The position numbers were made by a program, and so were the translations under genes. DNA of 64,000 nucleotides from Borrelia hispanica CRI (lineage in GTDB: Bacteria > Spirochaetota > Spirochaetia > Borreliales > Borreliaceae), in assembly GCF_000500065.1 (NCBI RefSeq), contig NZ_AYOU01000163.1:1-64000 (forward strand). The letters are read 5' to 3'. Shown here one piece after another: positions 19,151 through 28,329 of this stretch. Numbering within the stretch: the first letter of the stretch is position 1; the number at the start of each line of letters is the position of its first letter. The notes under the pieces were generated by a model that did no database searches, had not been told where the DNA came from, and saw only the letters and a list, made by a program, of their open reading frames with translations.

Positions 19151-19519
19151 TTATATTACCTCTGAAGCCAAAGAGACAACTTTCATAAAATTAGCATCCC
19201 TTAGCTCTCTTGCAACAGGTCCAAAAACTCTCTTACCTCTTGGATTCAAATTAGCATCAAGTATAACACACGCATTGTCATCAAATCGAACATAAGTTCC
19301 ATTCTTACGTCTTATCTCTTTAGACGTTCTAATAATTACAGCTTTATGCACATCTCCTTTCTTAACAGGAGAGTTGGGAATTGCTTGTTTTACAGCAATA
19401 ACTATTATGTCTCCAACCTTAGCATATCGCTTCTTGCTACCACCAAGAACTTTTATGCATTGTGCTATTTTACCACCTGTATTATCAGCAACAGTTAAAT
19501 ATGTCTGCATCTGTACCAT
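19151..19519 (-). CDS. rplN: 50S ribosomal protein L14 (uL14)
   Basis: A 122-aa protein starting [17 protein letters not shown] with [15 protein letters not shown] and the closing [20 protein letters not shown]14 forms the B8 bridge to the 30S subunit. A 47-bp spacer separates it from rpsQ, wider than most junctions in this operon. Confidence 0.98.
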   Translation of the reverse strand: MVQMQTYLTVADNTGGKIAQCIKVLGGSKKRYAKVGDIIVIAVKQAIPNSPVKKGDVHKAVIIRTSKEIRRKNGTYVRFDDNACVILDANLNPRGKRVFGPVARELRDANFMKVVSLASEVI

Positions 19520-19566
19520 TATTAATCTCCTCTATCTCTGTATTTCTAATATAAAAATAATCGAAA

Positions 19567-19821
19567 TTATTTTGATCTCTCCAAAATTTCAATAAGTCTC
19601 CATCTTTTCTCTTTACTAATAGGTCGGGATTCAACAATTTTCACTTTATCACCAAGTTTCGACTCTTCTCTCTCATCATGCGCCTTAACTCTTCTGCTAA
19701 CTTTTAAGTATTTATGATAGATAGGATGCATTTTCCTTTGAACAATCTCAACAACTACTGTCTTACTCATCTTATCACTAACAACCTTTCCAATCAGTTC
19801 TTTCTTATTTTCCCTTGCCAT
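19567..19821 (-). CDS. rpsQ: 30S ribosomal protein S17 (uS17)
   Basis: An 84-aa OB-fold protein with [19 protein letters not shown] and [20 protein letters not shown]17 is a primary 16S rRNA binder. It is 5 bp downstream of rpmC; the order rplP-rpmC-rpsQ-rplN is the standard one. Confidence 0.98.
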   Translation of the reverse strand: MARENKKELIGKVVSDKMSKTVVVEIVQRKMHPIYHKYLKVSRRVKAHDEREESKLGDKVKIVESRPISKEKRWRLIEILERSK

Positions 19822-19826
19822 AACAC

Positions 19827-20027
19827 TTAAACCTTCCTAATACCTATTTCATATTCATGAACTATTGTATTAAGCCTTGCAATATCTCGCCTCAGCTCTC
19901 TTTTTTTTAAAGGATTCTCAACATGCCCAACCACAGTCTTAAATCTTAAATCCATATATTCCTTCTTTAAAGTTAATCTTTTAGCTTTCATATCTTCAAG
20001 AGTAAGATCTTTTAAATTTTTCAACAT
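19827..20027 (-). CDS. rpmC: 50S ribosomal protein L29 (uL29)
   Basis: A 66-aa two-helix protein with [20 protein letters not shown] and a Leu/Arg-rich start. L29 sits beside L23 at the tunnel exit where trigger factor and SRP dock. Gaps to neighbours are 3 and 5 bp. Confidence 0.97.
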   Translation of the reverse strand: MLKNLKDLTLEDMKAKRLTLKKEYMDLRFKTVVGHVENPLKKRELRRDIARLNTIVHEYEIGIRKV

Positions 20028-20030
20028 AAC

Positions 20031-20447
20031 TCACCTCAAATCTCGTCTTACCACAAATGTAGTCTTAACTGGAAGTTTAGAACTAGCAAGCATCATAGCT
20101 GATTCAGCAAGTTCTTTAGGTACCCCAGACATTTCAAACATAACGGTACCAAGTTTTACAGGAGCATTCCAATGATCAACTCCTCCCTTACCTTTACCCA
20201 TCCTAGTTTCAGCTGGCTTTTTAGTATAAGGTATATCTGGAAATATTCTAATCCAAACCTTACCTCCCCTCTTAACCCTACGAGTCATAGCAACACGAGC
20301 TGCTTCAATTTGCCTTGCAGTAATAAAATCTGCCTCAAGAGAAACTAGCCCATATTCCCCAAAAGATATTTTGTTACCCTTCTGAGCCTCTCCAGAAAGT
20401 CTTCCCCTTTGTTTTTTCCTATATTTAACCTTTCTAGGACTTAACAT
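20031..20447 (-). CDS. rplP: 50S ribosomal protein L16 (uL16)
   Basis: A 138-aa protein starting [19 protein letters not shown] with [20 protein letters not shown] and the [11 protein letters not shown] loop. L16 organises the A-site tRNA elbow region of the 50S subunit. It lies between rpsC and rpmC. Confidence 0.98.
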   Translation of the reverse strand: MLSPRKVKYRKKQRGRLSGEAQKGNKISFGEYGLVSLEADFITARQIEAARVAMTRRVKRGGKVWIRIFPDIPYTKKPAETRMGKGKGGVDHWNAPVKLGTVMFEMSGVPKELAESAMMLASSKLPVKTTFVVRRDLR

Positions 20448-20465
20448 TTAACGCTCCTTAAAATC

Positions 20466-21296
20466 CTAGACATCAGAATCATTTTTCTTTTTAAAATCAT
20501 TCTTAGATCTAGATCCAATTTCTAATTTCTCTTTAGAAAATTTATCGTCATTTACAACCTTTCTACTCTTATCATCGATTTTACCCTTATCAAAACGCTC
20601 AACCTTATCTTTTGAAGGTTTCCTATTAATTACTTGTCCCGCATCTGAATTGAGCTGTTTTCCCAAAATTTCTCCCTTAAACAACCAAACTTTAACACCA
20701 ATAACACCATAAGTTGTATAAGCCTCGGCAAAACCATAATCTATATTCGCTCTAAGAGTATGCAAAGGAATTCGTCCTTCTTTAACTTCAAAACTTCTAG
20801 CAATCTCAGCCCCACCAAGTCTACCTGAAACTTTAATTTTTACACCTTGGATACCTTTAGAAATAGAAGACAAAAGTGAAGATTTTAAAAGTTTCCTATA
20901 AGAAGCTCTATTTTCCAATTGTTTTGCTATGCCATTAGCAACAATTTGTGCATCAAACTCTGGCTTCTTAATCTCTTTTATTTTAATATTAATTTTTTTA
21001 GATACCTTTCTAGTTAACAACTGACCAATTTTTTCAAGATTAGCACCTTTAACACCAATAACAGAACCGGGTCTTGGAGTAGAAATTACTACCGTCACTC
21101 TTTGAAGATTATTTCTAATTATTTCTATATCAGAAATATCAAATTTAATTCCTTTAAGAAATTTCATAATTTCTCGTCTTATCAAGAAATCCTCGTGAAG
21201 AATTTCAGAATATAATTTCTTATCAAAATACCACTTTGATTTCCAATCCCTATTAATTTTAATTCTTAAACTGTAAGGATGTACTTTTTGACCCAT
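20466..21296 (-). CDS. rpsC: 30S ribosomal protein S3 (uS3) with extended charged tail
   Basis: A 276-aa protein; S3 is usually about 210-240. It starts MGQKVHPYSLR, has the KH domain with PGSVIGVKGANLEKIG near residue 80, and the C-terminal S3 domain to about residue 215. The remaining ~55 residues are a Lys/Asp/Ser-rich, probably disordered tail (KDKVERFDKGKIDDKSRK). S3 forms part of the mRNA entry tunnel and its helicase activity. Confidence 0.98.
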   Translation of the reverse strand: MGQKVHPYSLRIKINRDWKSKWYFDKKLYSEILHEDFLIRREIMKFLKGIKFDISDIEIIRNNLQRVTVVISTPRPGSVIGVKGANLEKIGQLLTRKVSKKINIKIKEIKKPEFDAQIVANGIAKQLENRASYRKLLKSSLLSSISKGIQGVKIKVSGRLGGAEIARSFEVKEGRIPLHTLRANIDYGFAEAYTTYGVIGVKVWLFKGEILGKQLNSDAGQVINRKPSKDKVERFDKGKIDDKSRKVVNDDKFSKEKLEIGSRSKNDFKKKNDSDV

Positions 21297-21299
21297 ATC

Positions 21300-21662
21300 C
21301 TATTCTCCACCATACATCTTTTCATAAACTTCAACAAAAATATGACAACTTCTATTAATAAGCCTATCTGCTCTACCTCTAGCTCTAGGCCAAACGCTTC
21401 TACGCTTTCTCCCATCATCCACCATAACTGTTTTTACAAATATCATATCTTCAGAAAGATTTCTATTATGATACATAGCATTTGACGCTGCCGATTTAAC
21501 TACTTTTCCCAAAAGTTTAGCTCCTTTATTAGGCATAGAGCACAATATTGCAACAGCTTCGTTATAAGGTTTGCCTCGTATATTATCAGCTATAGGTCTC
21601 ACCTTTTTCGGAGAAGATGGCAAATTTTTGCCCTTAGCAGTATATTTTTTATTTACAAACAT
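21300..21662 (-). CDS. rplV: 50S ribosomal protein L22 (uL22)
   Basis: A 120-aa protein with SPKKVRPIADNIRGK and the beta-hairpin region GRKRRSVWPRARGRADRL that lines the exit tunnel, the part altered in macrolide-resistant mutants of other bacteria. No obvious deletion is seen. 3 bp precede rpsC. Confidence 0.98.
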   Translation of the reverse strand: MFVNKKYTAKGKNLPSSPKKVRPIADNIRGKPYNEAVAILCSMPNKGAKLLGKVVKSAASNAMYHNRNLSEDMIFVKTVMVDDGRKRRSVWPRARGRADRLINRSCHIFVEVYEKMYGGE

Positions 21663-21668
21663 AAACCT

Positions 21669-21947
21669 CTATTTCCTCCCCTTCTTATCTGATTTAGCAT
21701 GCCCTCTAAAAATTCTTGTAGGTGAAAATTCTCCAAGCTTATGCCCAACAAGATCCTCAGTAATATACACAGGAATAAAAGATTTCCCATTGTAAACAGA
21801 TATAGTAAGACTTACCATTTCAGGAATTATTGTTGAGGCCCTAGAATAGGTTTTAATTACAACCCTTTTCTCTTTACCAGAAGAAGCTAAAACTTTCTGA
21901 TAAAGACTCTTTTCTATAAAAGGTCCTTTTTTAATAGATCTTGCCAC
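21669..21947 (-). CDS. rpsS: 30S ribosomal protein S19 (uS19)
   Basis: A 92-aa protein starting [15 protein letters not shown] with [21 protein letters not shown] and [18 protein letters not shown]19 pairs with S13 in the 30S head. It lies 9 bp after rplB and 6 bp before rplV. Confidence 0.98.
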   Translation of the reverse strand: MARSIKKGPFIEKSLYQKVLASSGKEKRVVIKTYSRASTIIPEMVSLTISVYNGKSFIPVYITEDLVGHKLGEFSPTRIFRGHAKSDKKGRK

Positions 21948-21956
21948 TACACACTC

Positions 21957-22790
21957 CTAATTATTTCTTCTTTTGACGATAAATTTATCTGAATACTTAT
22001 TCTTTTTTCGAGTCTTATATCCCTTAGCTGGCTGACCCCAAGGAGATACAGGATGTCGACCACCAGAAGTTTTACCTTCTCCACCTCCATGTGGATGATC
22101 TATAGGATTCATGGCAACACCTCTAACCTTAGGTCTTCTACCAAGCCACCTACTCTTACCAGCCTTACCAATAGAAACATTCATATAATCTTCATTACCA
22201 ACTTCTCCAAGAGTCGCCATGCACTTCTTAAAAATCATTCTCATTTCACCTGATGGAAGTTTAACTGTTACATAATCTCCATCAGAAGCAATAATCATAG
22301 CATATCCACCAGCACCTCTTACAAGCTGTCCACCCTTTCCAATATTAAGCTCAATGTTGTGAACCATCTTACCAACAGGAATATTTTCAAGTGGCAATGC
22401 ATTACCAATCTTTATTGGGGCATTTGGACCACTCTCTAAAATATCGCCAACCTTAACTCCTTTTGGAGCAATAATATACCTTTTGTCTCCATCTCTATAT
22501 ACAAGCAAAGCTATATTAGGGCTTCTATTTGGGTCGTACTCAATAGCTGCAACTCTAGCAGGTATGCCAAATTTATCTCTTCTGGCAAAATCAATTTCTC
22601 TATAACGTCTCTTATGTCCTCCACCTCTTCTCCTAACACTAATTCTTCCAGAAGAATCTCTCCCAGCCCTAGATACCTTCCCTTTAGTTAAAGACTTCAA
22701 AGGGTCATTACCCTTACTTAACTCATCAAAAGACAAAGTTGTCTTATAACGCAAAGACGAAGTTTTTGGCCTATAAGTCTTAATCCCCAT
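21957..22790 (-). CDS. rplB: 50S ribosomal protein L2 (uL2)
   Basis: A 277-aa protein with the SH3-like core and the most conserved L2 tract, [20 protein letters not shown], containing the histidine implicated near the peptidyl-transferase centre. It ends with basic [18 protein letters not shown]2 is needed for subunit association. Confidence 0.98.
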   Translation of the reverse strand: MGIKTYRPKTSSLRYKTTLSFDELSKGNDPLKSLTKGKVSRAGRDSSGRISVRRRGGGHKRRYREIDFARRDKFGIPARVAAIEYDPNRSPNIALLVYRDGDKRYIIAPKGVKVGDILESGPNAPIKIGNALPLENIPVGKMVHNIELNIGKGGQLVRGAGGYAMIIASDGDYVTVKLPSGEMRMIFKKCMATLGEVGNEDYMNVSIGKAGKSRWLGRRPKVRGVAMNPIDHPHGGGEGKTSGGRHPVSPWGQPAKGYKTRKKNKYSDKFIVKRRNN

Positions 22791-22808
22791 ATTTTTTCTC
22801 CAAAACCA

Positions 22809-23105
22809 CTAAAAAATATCTATCTTATCTTCTTTTTTAAGATAAACATACGCTTTTTTCCATGAAGAAGTTTTCCCTTTGCCAATAGGATAACCTTTTC
22901 TTGAGACAACTGTTTTAACCTTGCTCTTAACATTAAGCAAATTACATGATATTGGAGTAACATTAAAAAGCTCTTTAATTGCAGCACCAATTTCCTTCTT
23001 ATTTGCCTGTTTTTTAACTTTAAAAGCATAAACATTCATATTTTCTCTTTGAATATTAGTCTTCTCAGTAAGCATAGGCGAAATTATTATATCATAAGCT
23101 TTCAT
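22809..23105 (-). CDS. rplW: 50S ribosomal protein L23 (uL23)
   Basis: A 98-aa protein with DIIISPMLTEKTN at the N-terminus and the loop KVKTVVSRKGYPIGKG. L23 is the docking site for trigger factor and SRP at the exit tunnel. It lies between rplD and rplB as usual. Confidence 0.98.
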   Translation of the reverse strand: MKAYDIIISPMLTEKTNIQRENMNVYAFKVKKQANKKEIGAAIKELFNVTPISCNLLNVKSKVKTVVSRKGYPIGKGKTSSWKKAYVYLKKEDKIDIF

Positions 23106-23126
23106 AAATCATCCTTACTATCCATT

Positions 23127-23756
23127 TTATTTAACATAAAGCTCATTAAGCCCATTAATAGCAGATTCAAGAGCTATTAAATTTTTAGTATAAAATAAAT
23201 CAACAACCCTAAGTCTATTAAAAGATAGAATCTTTAAATCTCTTATATTCTTTCCTGCTCTCTTAAGCATCTGATCATCATTACCCAATAAAATCACTGT
23301 TTTTCCATTATTTTTTATAAAATTCTTTATTATTAAAGCAAGCTCTTTTGTCTTTCCTGACTCAATAGTAAAATTTTCAACAACTTTAAGTCTATCATCC
23401 ACAGATGCACATAGACTTAAAACAGATTTAAAAGCAAGTCGTTTAACTTTTTTTGGAAGCTTATAACTATAATCCCTTGGCTTTGGCCCCAAAGCTATAC
23501 CTCCACCAACCCAAACTGGATTCCTTTTAGTTCCAACTCTAGCACGTCCCGTACCTTTTTGTTTCCAAGGCTTTTTTGAACTACCTCTAACCTCAGCTCT
23601 AGTCTTAGTTGAAGCTGTTCCAACTCTAAGATTAGCTAGTTCATTATTAATAGCATTATATATAGAACCATAACTAATATCTATATTGAAAACTCCATCA
23701 TCTAAATCTATAGTTCTAAGTTCTTGTCCATCTTTAGAAAAAACTTTTCTTTCCAT
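23127..23756 (-). CDS. rplD: 50S ribosomal protein L4 (uL4)
   Basis: A 209-aa protein with the tunnel loop KTRAEVRGSSKKPWKQKGTG and RVGTKRNPVWVGGG. In E. coli L4 also represses the S10 operon; whether this holds here cannot be judged. Only 1 bp separates it from rplC, so translation is probably coupled. Confidence 0.98.
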   Translation of the reverse strand: MERKVFSKDGQELRTIDLDDGVFNIDISYGSIYNAINNELANLRVGTASTKTRAEVRGSSKKPWKQKGTGRARVGTKRNPVWVGGGIALGPKPRDYSYKLPKKVKRLAFKSVLSLCASVDDRLKVVENFTIESGKTKELALIIKNFIKNNGKTVILLGNDDQMLKRAGKNIRDLKILSFNRLRVVDLFYTKNLIALESAINGLNELYVK

Positions 23757-23757
23757 A

Positions 23758-24387
23758 CTAAATACCTACTTTTTTTGCCTTTTTAACAATAACAAAAGAA
23801 CCCTTAACTCCTGGCACAGCTCCTTTAACCAAAATGGCTCTTTTTTCCTCATCAATAAAAATAATTTCAAGATTCTGAATAGTTTGTTGTGCGCCACCCA
23901 TTCTACCAGCCATTTTAGTTCCCTTAAAAGTTCTAGCAGGTGTAGTAGCCTGACCTGTACCACCAAGATGCCTATGAAATTTAGAACCATGAGAAGATGG
24001 ACCACCACTAAAATTATGTCTCTTCATAGCTCCCTGAAAACCTTTGCCCTTGGTAGTACCAGTAATATCTACATATTTAATCTCCCTAAAAGCATCAAGA
24101 CCAACCTCATCACCAGCATCATAACCTTTAAGCCCTTTAAATTCTATCACATATCTTTTAGGTTCAATATTTTCTAATTTTTTATATTGACCTTTTATAG
24201 GCCTTGAAATTTTAGAACCCTTAAGATCGACAGAACCCATTATAAGAGCATCATACCCATCTCTCTCCACTGTTTTTTTGCCTATAACATAATTGGGTTC
24301 AAACTCTATCACCGTCACAGGTATCACAATTCCATTGCTTTGAAAGACCTGCGTCATGCCAACTTTTTTTCCAATCAATCCGAACAT
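23758..24387 (-). CDS. rplC: 50S ribosomal protein L3 (uL3)
   Basis: A 209-aa protein starting MFGLIGKKVGMTQVF, with the loop GPSSHGSKFHRHLGGTGQ that carries the glutamine methylated by PrmB in E. coli. L3 starts 50S assembly and reaches the peptidyl-transferase centre. 33 bp separate it from rpsJ. Confidence 0.98.
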   Translation of the reverse strand: MFGLIGKKVGMTQVFQSNGIVIPVTVIEFEPNYVIGKKTVERDGYDALIMGSVDLKGSKISRPIKGQYKKLENIEPKRYVIEFKGLKGYDAGDEVGLDAFREIKYVDITGTTKGKGFQGAMKRHNFSGGPSSHGSKFHRHLGGTGQATTPARTFKGTKMAGRMGGAQQTIQNLEIIFIDEEKRAILVKGAVPGVKGSFVIVKKAKKVGI

Positions 24388-24420
24388 TAAAACACCTCAA
24401 ATTCATAACTTAAAAATCTA

Positions 24421-24732
24421 TTACTGTTTAATATCAACCTCCACTCCTGCAGGAAGCTCCAATTTCATCAAAGAGTCCATCAAAGCAGAAGTAGGCTCTA
24501 AAATATCAATAAGCCTCTTATGGGTTCTCATTTCAAACTGTTCTCTTGATTTTTTATTAACATGAGGAGAACGCAAAACAGTATACTTCTTTATTTTTGT
24601 CGGCAAAGGAATTGGACCTTTAATCTGTGCCTTAGACTTTTGAACAGCCCTAACAATAGACTCAGCACTCTGATCTAATATCTTAACATCAAAACTAAAA
24701 AGCCTTACCCGTATCTTATCTTTAGTAATCAA
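24421..24732 (-). CDS. rpsJ: 30S ribosomal protein S10 (uS10)
   Basis: A 103-aa protein with [20 protein letters not shown] and [20 protein letters not shown]10 is in the 30S head and also partners NusB in antitermination. It is the first ribosomal-protein gene after tuf; a perfect 8-bp stem-loop lies in the 47-bp spacer between them. Confidence 0.98.
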
Positions 24733-24747
24733 TTTATTCTCCTAAAC

Positions 24748-24772
24748 TTTAGAGACAACAAAAATCTCTAAA
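24748..24772 (-). promoter_or_regulatory. Stem-loop in the tuf-rpsJ spacer
   Basis: TTTAGAGA and TCTCTAAA form a perfect 8-bp stem with a 9-nt loop, directly after the tuf stop and before the rpsJ ribosome binding site. No U-run follows, so it is not a standard intrinsic terminator. It could be an RNA processing site or an mRNA stabiliser. Function is inference. Confidence 0.5.
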
Positions 24773-24779
24773 CCCTACA

Positions 24780-25964
24780 CTATTCCAATATTTCCAGAAT
24801 CCTTCCTGAAGCAACTGTTCTACCGCCCTCTCTAACAGCAAATTCAACATTTTTATCCATCGCTATTGAAGATATAAGCTCAACAACAATATCAACATTA
24901 TCTCCAGGCATAACCATCTCTTTACCTTCTAGACTAACCATACCTGTAACATCCGTTGTTCTAAAGAAAAATTGAGGTCGATATCCTGAAAAGAACGGCT
25001 TATGTCTTCCACCTTCTTCTTTAGTTAAACAATATATAGAAGCCTTAAATTTCTTGTGAGGAGTAATCGTACCAAGAGCAGCAATAACTTGACCTCTCTC
25101 AATATCTTTTTTGTCAACACCTCTTAATAAAAGACCAACATTATCTCCTGCTTCACCTTGTTCAAGAATCTTTTGAAACATTTCAACACCAGTAACGGTT
25201 GTCTTTCTGGTTTCTCTAATTCCAACAATCTCAACTTCTTGCCCAACCTTAATAACACCTCTCTCAATACGACCAGTAGCAACTGTACCACGTCCAGAAA
25301 TAGAGAAAACATCTTCAATAGCAAGTAAAAATGGCTTATCAATATCTCTTTCTGGAAGATCAAAATAATTATCCATAGTTTCAAGAAGTTCTTTTATGCA
25401 TTTTGTAGCCTCAGGATCATCAGGATTTGACATAGCTCCAAAAGCTGAACCTTTTACTATTGGTGTATCACCAGGAAATCCATATTTCTCAACAAGTTCT
25501 AAAACCTCAACTTCAACAAGCTCCACAAGTTCAGGATCTGCTAAATCCAATTTGTTTAAAAACACTATTATTTTCTTTATTCCCATTCTTTGTGCAAGAA
25601 GCAAATGCTCTTTTGTTTGAGGTTCTGCACCACTATCAGCAGCAACCAATAATATTGCAGCATCCATCTGAGCTGCACCTGTAATCATGTTTTTAATATA
25701 ATCAGCATGCCCAGGACAATCAACATGAGCATAATGTCGATTTGCAGTTTCATATTCAATATGTCTAGCATTAATTGTTATTCCTCTTGCCTTCTCTTCA
25801 GGCGCATTATCAATATCCTCATACTTAAGAGCTTTAGCATCCTTATTTACCTTTGAACAATAAATACTAATAGCTGCTGTTAATGTTGTCTTACCATGGT
25901 CAACATGCCCTATTGTACCAACATTCATATGTGGCTTTGTTCTTTGAAAAATTTCCTTAGCCAT
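24780..25964 (-). CDS. tuf: Elongation factor Tu
   Basis: A 394-aa protein starting [20 protein letters not shown]. The GTP-binding motifs [16 protein letters not shown] and NKLDLAD are present, followed by domains II and III ([19 protein letters not shown]). EF-Tu delivers aminoacyl-tRNA to the ribosome and is abundant. The ribosome binding site GGGAGGTGATTC is the strongest in the window. In this lineage tuf leads the S10 operon; rpsL, rpsG and fusA are not adjacent. Confidence 0.99.
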   Translation of the reverse strand: MAKEIFQRTKPHMNVGTIGHVDHGKTTLTAAISIYCSKVNKDAKALKYEDIDNAPEEKARGITINARHIEYETANRHYAHVDCPGHADYIKNMITGAAQMDAAILLVAADSGAEPQTKEHLLLAQRMGIKKIIVFLNKLDLADPELVELVEVEVLELVEKYGFPGDTPIVKGSAFGAMSNPDDPEATKCIKELLETMDNYFDLPERDIDKPFLLAIEDVFSISGRGTVATGRIERGVIKVGQEVEIVGIRETRKTTVTGVEMFQKILEQGEAGDNVGLLLRGVDKKDIERGQVIAALGTITPHKKFKASIYCLTKEEGGRHKPFFSGYRPQFFFRTTDVTGMVSLEGKEMVMPGDNVDIVVELISSIAMDKNVEFAVREGGRTVASGRILEILE

Positions 25965-26012
25965 GAATCACCTCCCAAAAATTTGCACTCTAAATCTTCA
26001 TCTATTCTTCAA

Positions 26013-26031
26013 AATTCTTAACTTAAGAATT
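26013..26031 (-). promoter_or_regulatory. Inverted repeat in the tuf mRNA leader
   Basis: AATTCTTAA and TTAAGAATT surround one central base, a near-perfect palindrome about 50 nt before the tuf start, inside the predicted transcript. On the transcribed strand it is followed by TTTTG, too short to call a terminator. It might act as a leader hairpin; also possible is chance in A+T-rich DNA. Confidence 0.35.
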
Positions 26032-26157
26032 CCAATTTGTTCCTTTACTAAAGGATAATAACATTATATAAAATAAAACCATTATTAAAAAAACATATTT
26101 TCTTAGAAATTGACCCGATTGCCGTGTTTTTCTAAAAGAATTCTTAACAACTCCATT

Positions 26158-26186
26158 AGTGTACACATTATTCAAAATATAGTCAA
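26158..26186 (-). promoter_or_regulatory. Promoter for the tuf-ribosomal protein superoperon
   Basis: On the minus strand TTGACT (26186-26181) and TACACT (26163-26158) are separated by exactly 17 bp, a near-consensus sigma-70 promoter. Transcription would start near 26150, leaving a leader of about 185 nt before the tuf ATG. This is the best promoter upstream of the whole cluster. Confidence 0.75.
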
Positions 26187-26304
26187 TATATAATATATTA
26201 ATATTAGCCCATAAAACAAAATTGGACAATTAATGATATAACTAAATTATTAGAATGCAAAATATATCTAAGATTAATATTAAAGGTTAAGATAATACAA
26301 CCCT

Positions 26305-26694
26305 ATGTTACGATTTCATGTAAAATACAAACTATTAAAGAATAGCATAATATTCATTTTTTTTATAAATATCTCATGCATCAAAAATAATGATGTCAAA
26401 TCAAAAGAAACAGGTAGAGAAATTACTTATATTGTTAATATAAAGAAAAACACAGAAAAAATTAAAATTGTAAGATTTAATACTAATAAAAAAAACAAAT
26501 TAATTATCACTCTTAAAAACAATAAAAAAATAGATATAAAGCAAAACTCACTAGCAATCTTTAAAAAAGGCAATAAAACCGGTCACATAATTCAAGAAGG
26601 TATCAAAGCAGGAGAGGAAAAAACATTTAAATTAAACATCAATGTCAACAAGCAACAAAAAAATATATTTTATATCTTTATAAAAGAAGATTAA
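26305..26694 (+). CDS. Small predicted lipoprotein, unknown function
   Basis: A 129-aa protein. After a basic start it has a hydrophobic stretch (NSIIFIFFINISC) ending in a plausible spirochaetal lipobox with Cys25, then a Lys/Asn-rich beta-type domain (YIVNIKKNTEKIKIV, LIITLKNNKKIDIK). No family was recognised. No clear ribosome binding site precedes the ATG. It stands alone on the plus strand between the tuf promoter and the MATE gene, and probably corresponds to one of the small hypothetical genes next to tuf in B. burgdorferi. Confidence 0.65.
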   Translation: MLRFHVKYKLLKNSIIFIFFINISCIKNNDVKSKETGREITYIVNIKKNTEKIKIVRFNTNKKNKLIITLKNNKKIDIKQNSLAIFKKGNKTGHIIQEGIKAGEEKTFKLNINVNKQQKNIFYIFIKED

Positions 26695-26735
26695 TCTTAA
26701 AAAAATTACTTTTTAACAAAAACCACAATACAACT

Positions 26736-28094
26736 TCACATATTACTCTTATTACATCTATGTCCATATCTAGTGAAAGTTAAAAATAACAAAATAATTA
26801 AAGCCAAATAGTTTGAAATTATAAAAGCATAACCTAATGAATCTTCCAAAATTCCAAAATATTGCAATATAAACACAGTCGGTAAACGGATAATCCAGAG
26901 ACGAATACAAACAACAATCATAACCAGCTTTGTCAGCCCTGAACCTACTAATACACCTAAAAAAACTTGTTGCAAACCAAATCCAACAGTTCCAATAACT
27001 GCCAATAATAAATAATCATTGGCATATCTAATAACTTCTAAATCAAATGTAAAAAGCGATATTATAACATCTTTAAAAGACATGATAAACGATGCAACGG
27101 TAAGCATTATTACTAAAGTAACAAAAAACCCTTTTTTTAAAATATCTCCTACTCTCATTATATTTTTTGCACCAAGATTTTGTCCAACAATTGAAATAAT
27201 TCCAGTACCAATACTCATTCCAGGAAGCAGTAAAAAAGAAATAATATTATTTACCATGCCATAAGCAGCCAAAAATTTAGAACTAATTTGAATTACAATA
27301 TGATTAAAAATCAAAAAAGATAAGGAGGCCATAACTTGACCAAAAGCTACCGGCAATCCCAGACTAATAATTTTTTTTATTACATTAATATCTGGAATAA
27401 TATCTTTAAAATGCACTTTAAGTCCACAATTTAACCTATAGGTAAAAAAAAGATAGGACAAAACTGTAATTAATTTCGATAGAAGCGTAGACCAAGCAGC
27501 ACCAGCAATACCTAAACCCAAAGTAAACATCAAAATTGGATCAAGAAAAAAATTAATAATATTTGCGACTAAAATTAAAAACATCGCAACAACGGTTTCT
27601 CCTTGAGAATTTAATATATACACAACGGAAATACTTAAAAACATCACGGGTATTGCATAAACTATAACATAAAAATATGACCTTGTAAGTTCTTTAAGTT
27701 CACCCCTTACACCTATAAGTTCTAAAATAGAATCTATAAATATAAAAATTAAAATTGCAACAAATAAAGAAAATACAAAATTTAAAAAAATTAACTGCCC
27801 AGCATATTTTGCAAATTTAGAAAAGGTTTTCTCTCCAATAGATCTAGACATTAATGACACACTTCCTGTAGCCATCCCCATGGCAAAAACCATAATAAGA
27901 AAATTAATAGGACCAGTAAGAGACAATGCTGCAAGAGGCATAGCACCAAGTTTTCCAACATAAAACATATCTACAAGTTCATAACAAGATTGAAGAAGAT
28001 TGGTTACCATAATAGGAAAACTTATAAACAGAAATACTAAATACAAATTACCTTCTAATATTAATTTTCTAATTTTTGTTTTACTTGTTGACAT
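26736..28094 (-). CDS. MATE-family multidrug / cation exporter
   Basis: A 452-aa membrane protein with about 12 helices arranged as two similar halves, e.g. FPIMVTNLLQSCYELVDMFY in helix 1 and LGLPVAFGQVMASLSF at the start of the second half. FYVGKLG and the GQNLGAKN loop are typical of MATE transporters, which extrude organic cations using Na+ or H+. Substrate unknown. The ATG follows GAAAGG and a TATAAT at 28114-28119. Confidence 0.92.
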   Translation of the reverse strand: MSTSKTKIRKLILEGNLYLVFLFISFPIMVTNLLQSCYELVDMFYVGKLGAMPLAALSLTGPINFLIMVFAMGMATGSVSLMSRSIGEKTFSKFAKYAGQLIFLNFVFSLFVAILIFIFIDSILELIGVRGELKELTRSYFYVIVYAIPVMFLSISVVYILNSQGETVVAMFLILVANIINFFLDPILMFTLGLGIAGAAWSTLLSKLITVLSYLFFTYRLNCGLKVHFKDIIPDINVIKKIISLGLPVAFGQVMASLSFLIFNHIVIQISSKFLAAYGMVNNIISFLLLPGMSIGTGIISIVGQNLGAKNIMRVGDILKKGFFVTLVIMLTVASFIMSFKDVIISLFTFDLEVIRYANDYLLLAVIGTVGFGLQQVFLGVLVGSGLTKLVMIVVCIRLWIIRLPTVFILQYFGILEDSLGYAFIISNYLALIILLFLTFTRYGHRCNKSNM

Positions 28095-28113
28095 AAAAAA
28101 TACCTTTCATCCT

Positions 28114-28119
28114 ATTATA
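28114..28119 (-). promoter_or_regulatory. Candidate -10 element for the MATE gene
   Basis: TATAAT on the minus strand lies 20 bp upstream of the MATE start. The -35 region is not recognisable. The 235-bp interval 28095-28329 between murA and this gene holds nothing else that I can support. Confidence 0.35.
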
Positions 28120-28329
28120 CTGGCAAATTATTAATTTTATAAAATTAAATATTTGTATCTTACCTTATAAAATTAATAAAAGAAATTATATAACCCACAA
28201 AAAATTTTTTCATACAAAAGCCAAACACAAAAATTGTTAAAAGTAATTTAATATTATAATGATAACTAAAAATTATTTAAAAGATAAAATCAATTTATTA
28301 GGCAAAACTTAAATATAAAAATAAAATTT

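Noticed and set aside
26023-26229. 68-codon minus-strand frame with a hydrophobic segment upstream of tuf
   Set aside because: It contains the near-consensus tuf promoter and has no ribosome binding site. A short leader peptide within it is possible but unsupported.
25965-26304. Riboswitch upstream of tuf
   Set aside because: No conserved riboswitch core was recognised; only simple inverted repeats.
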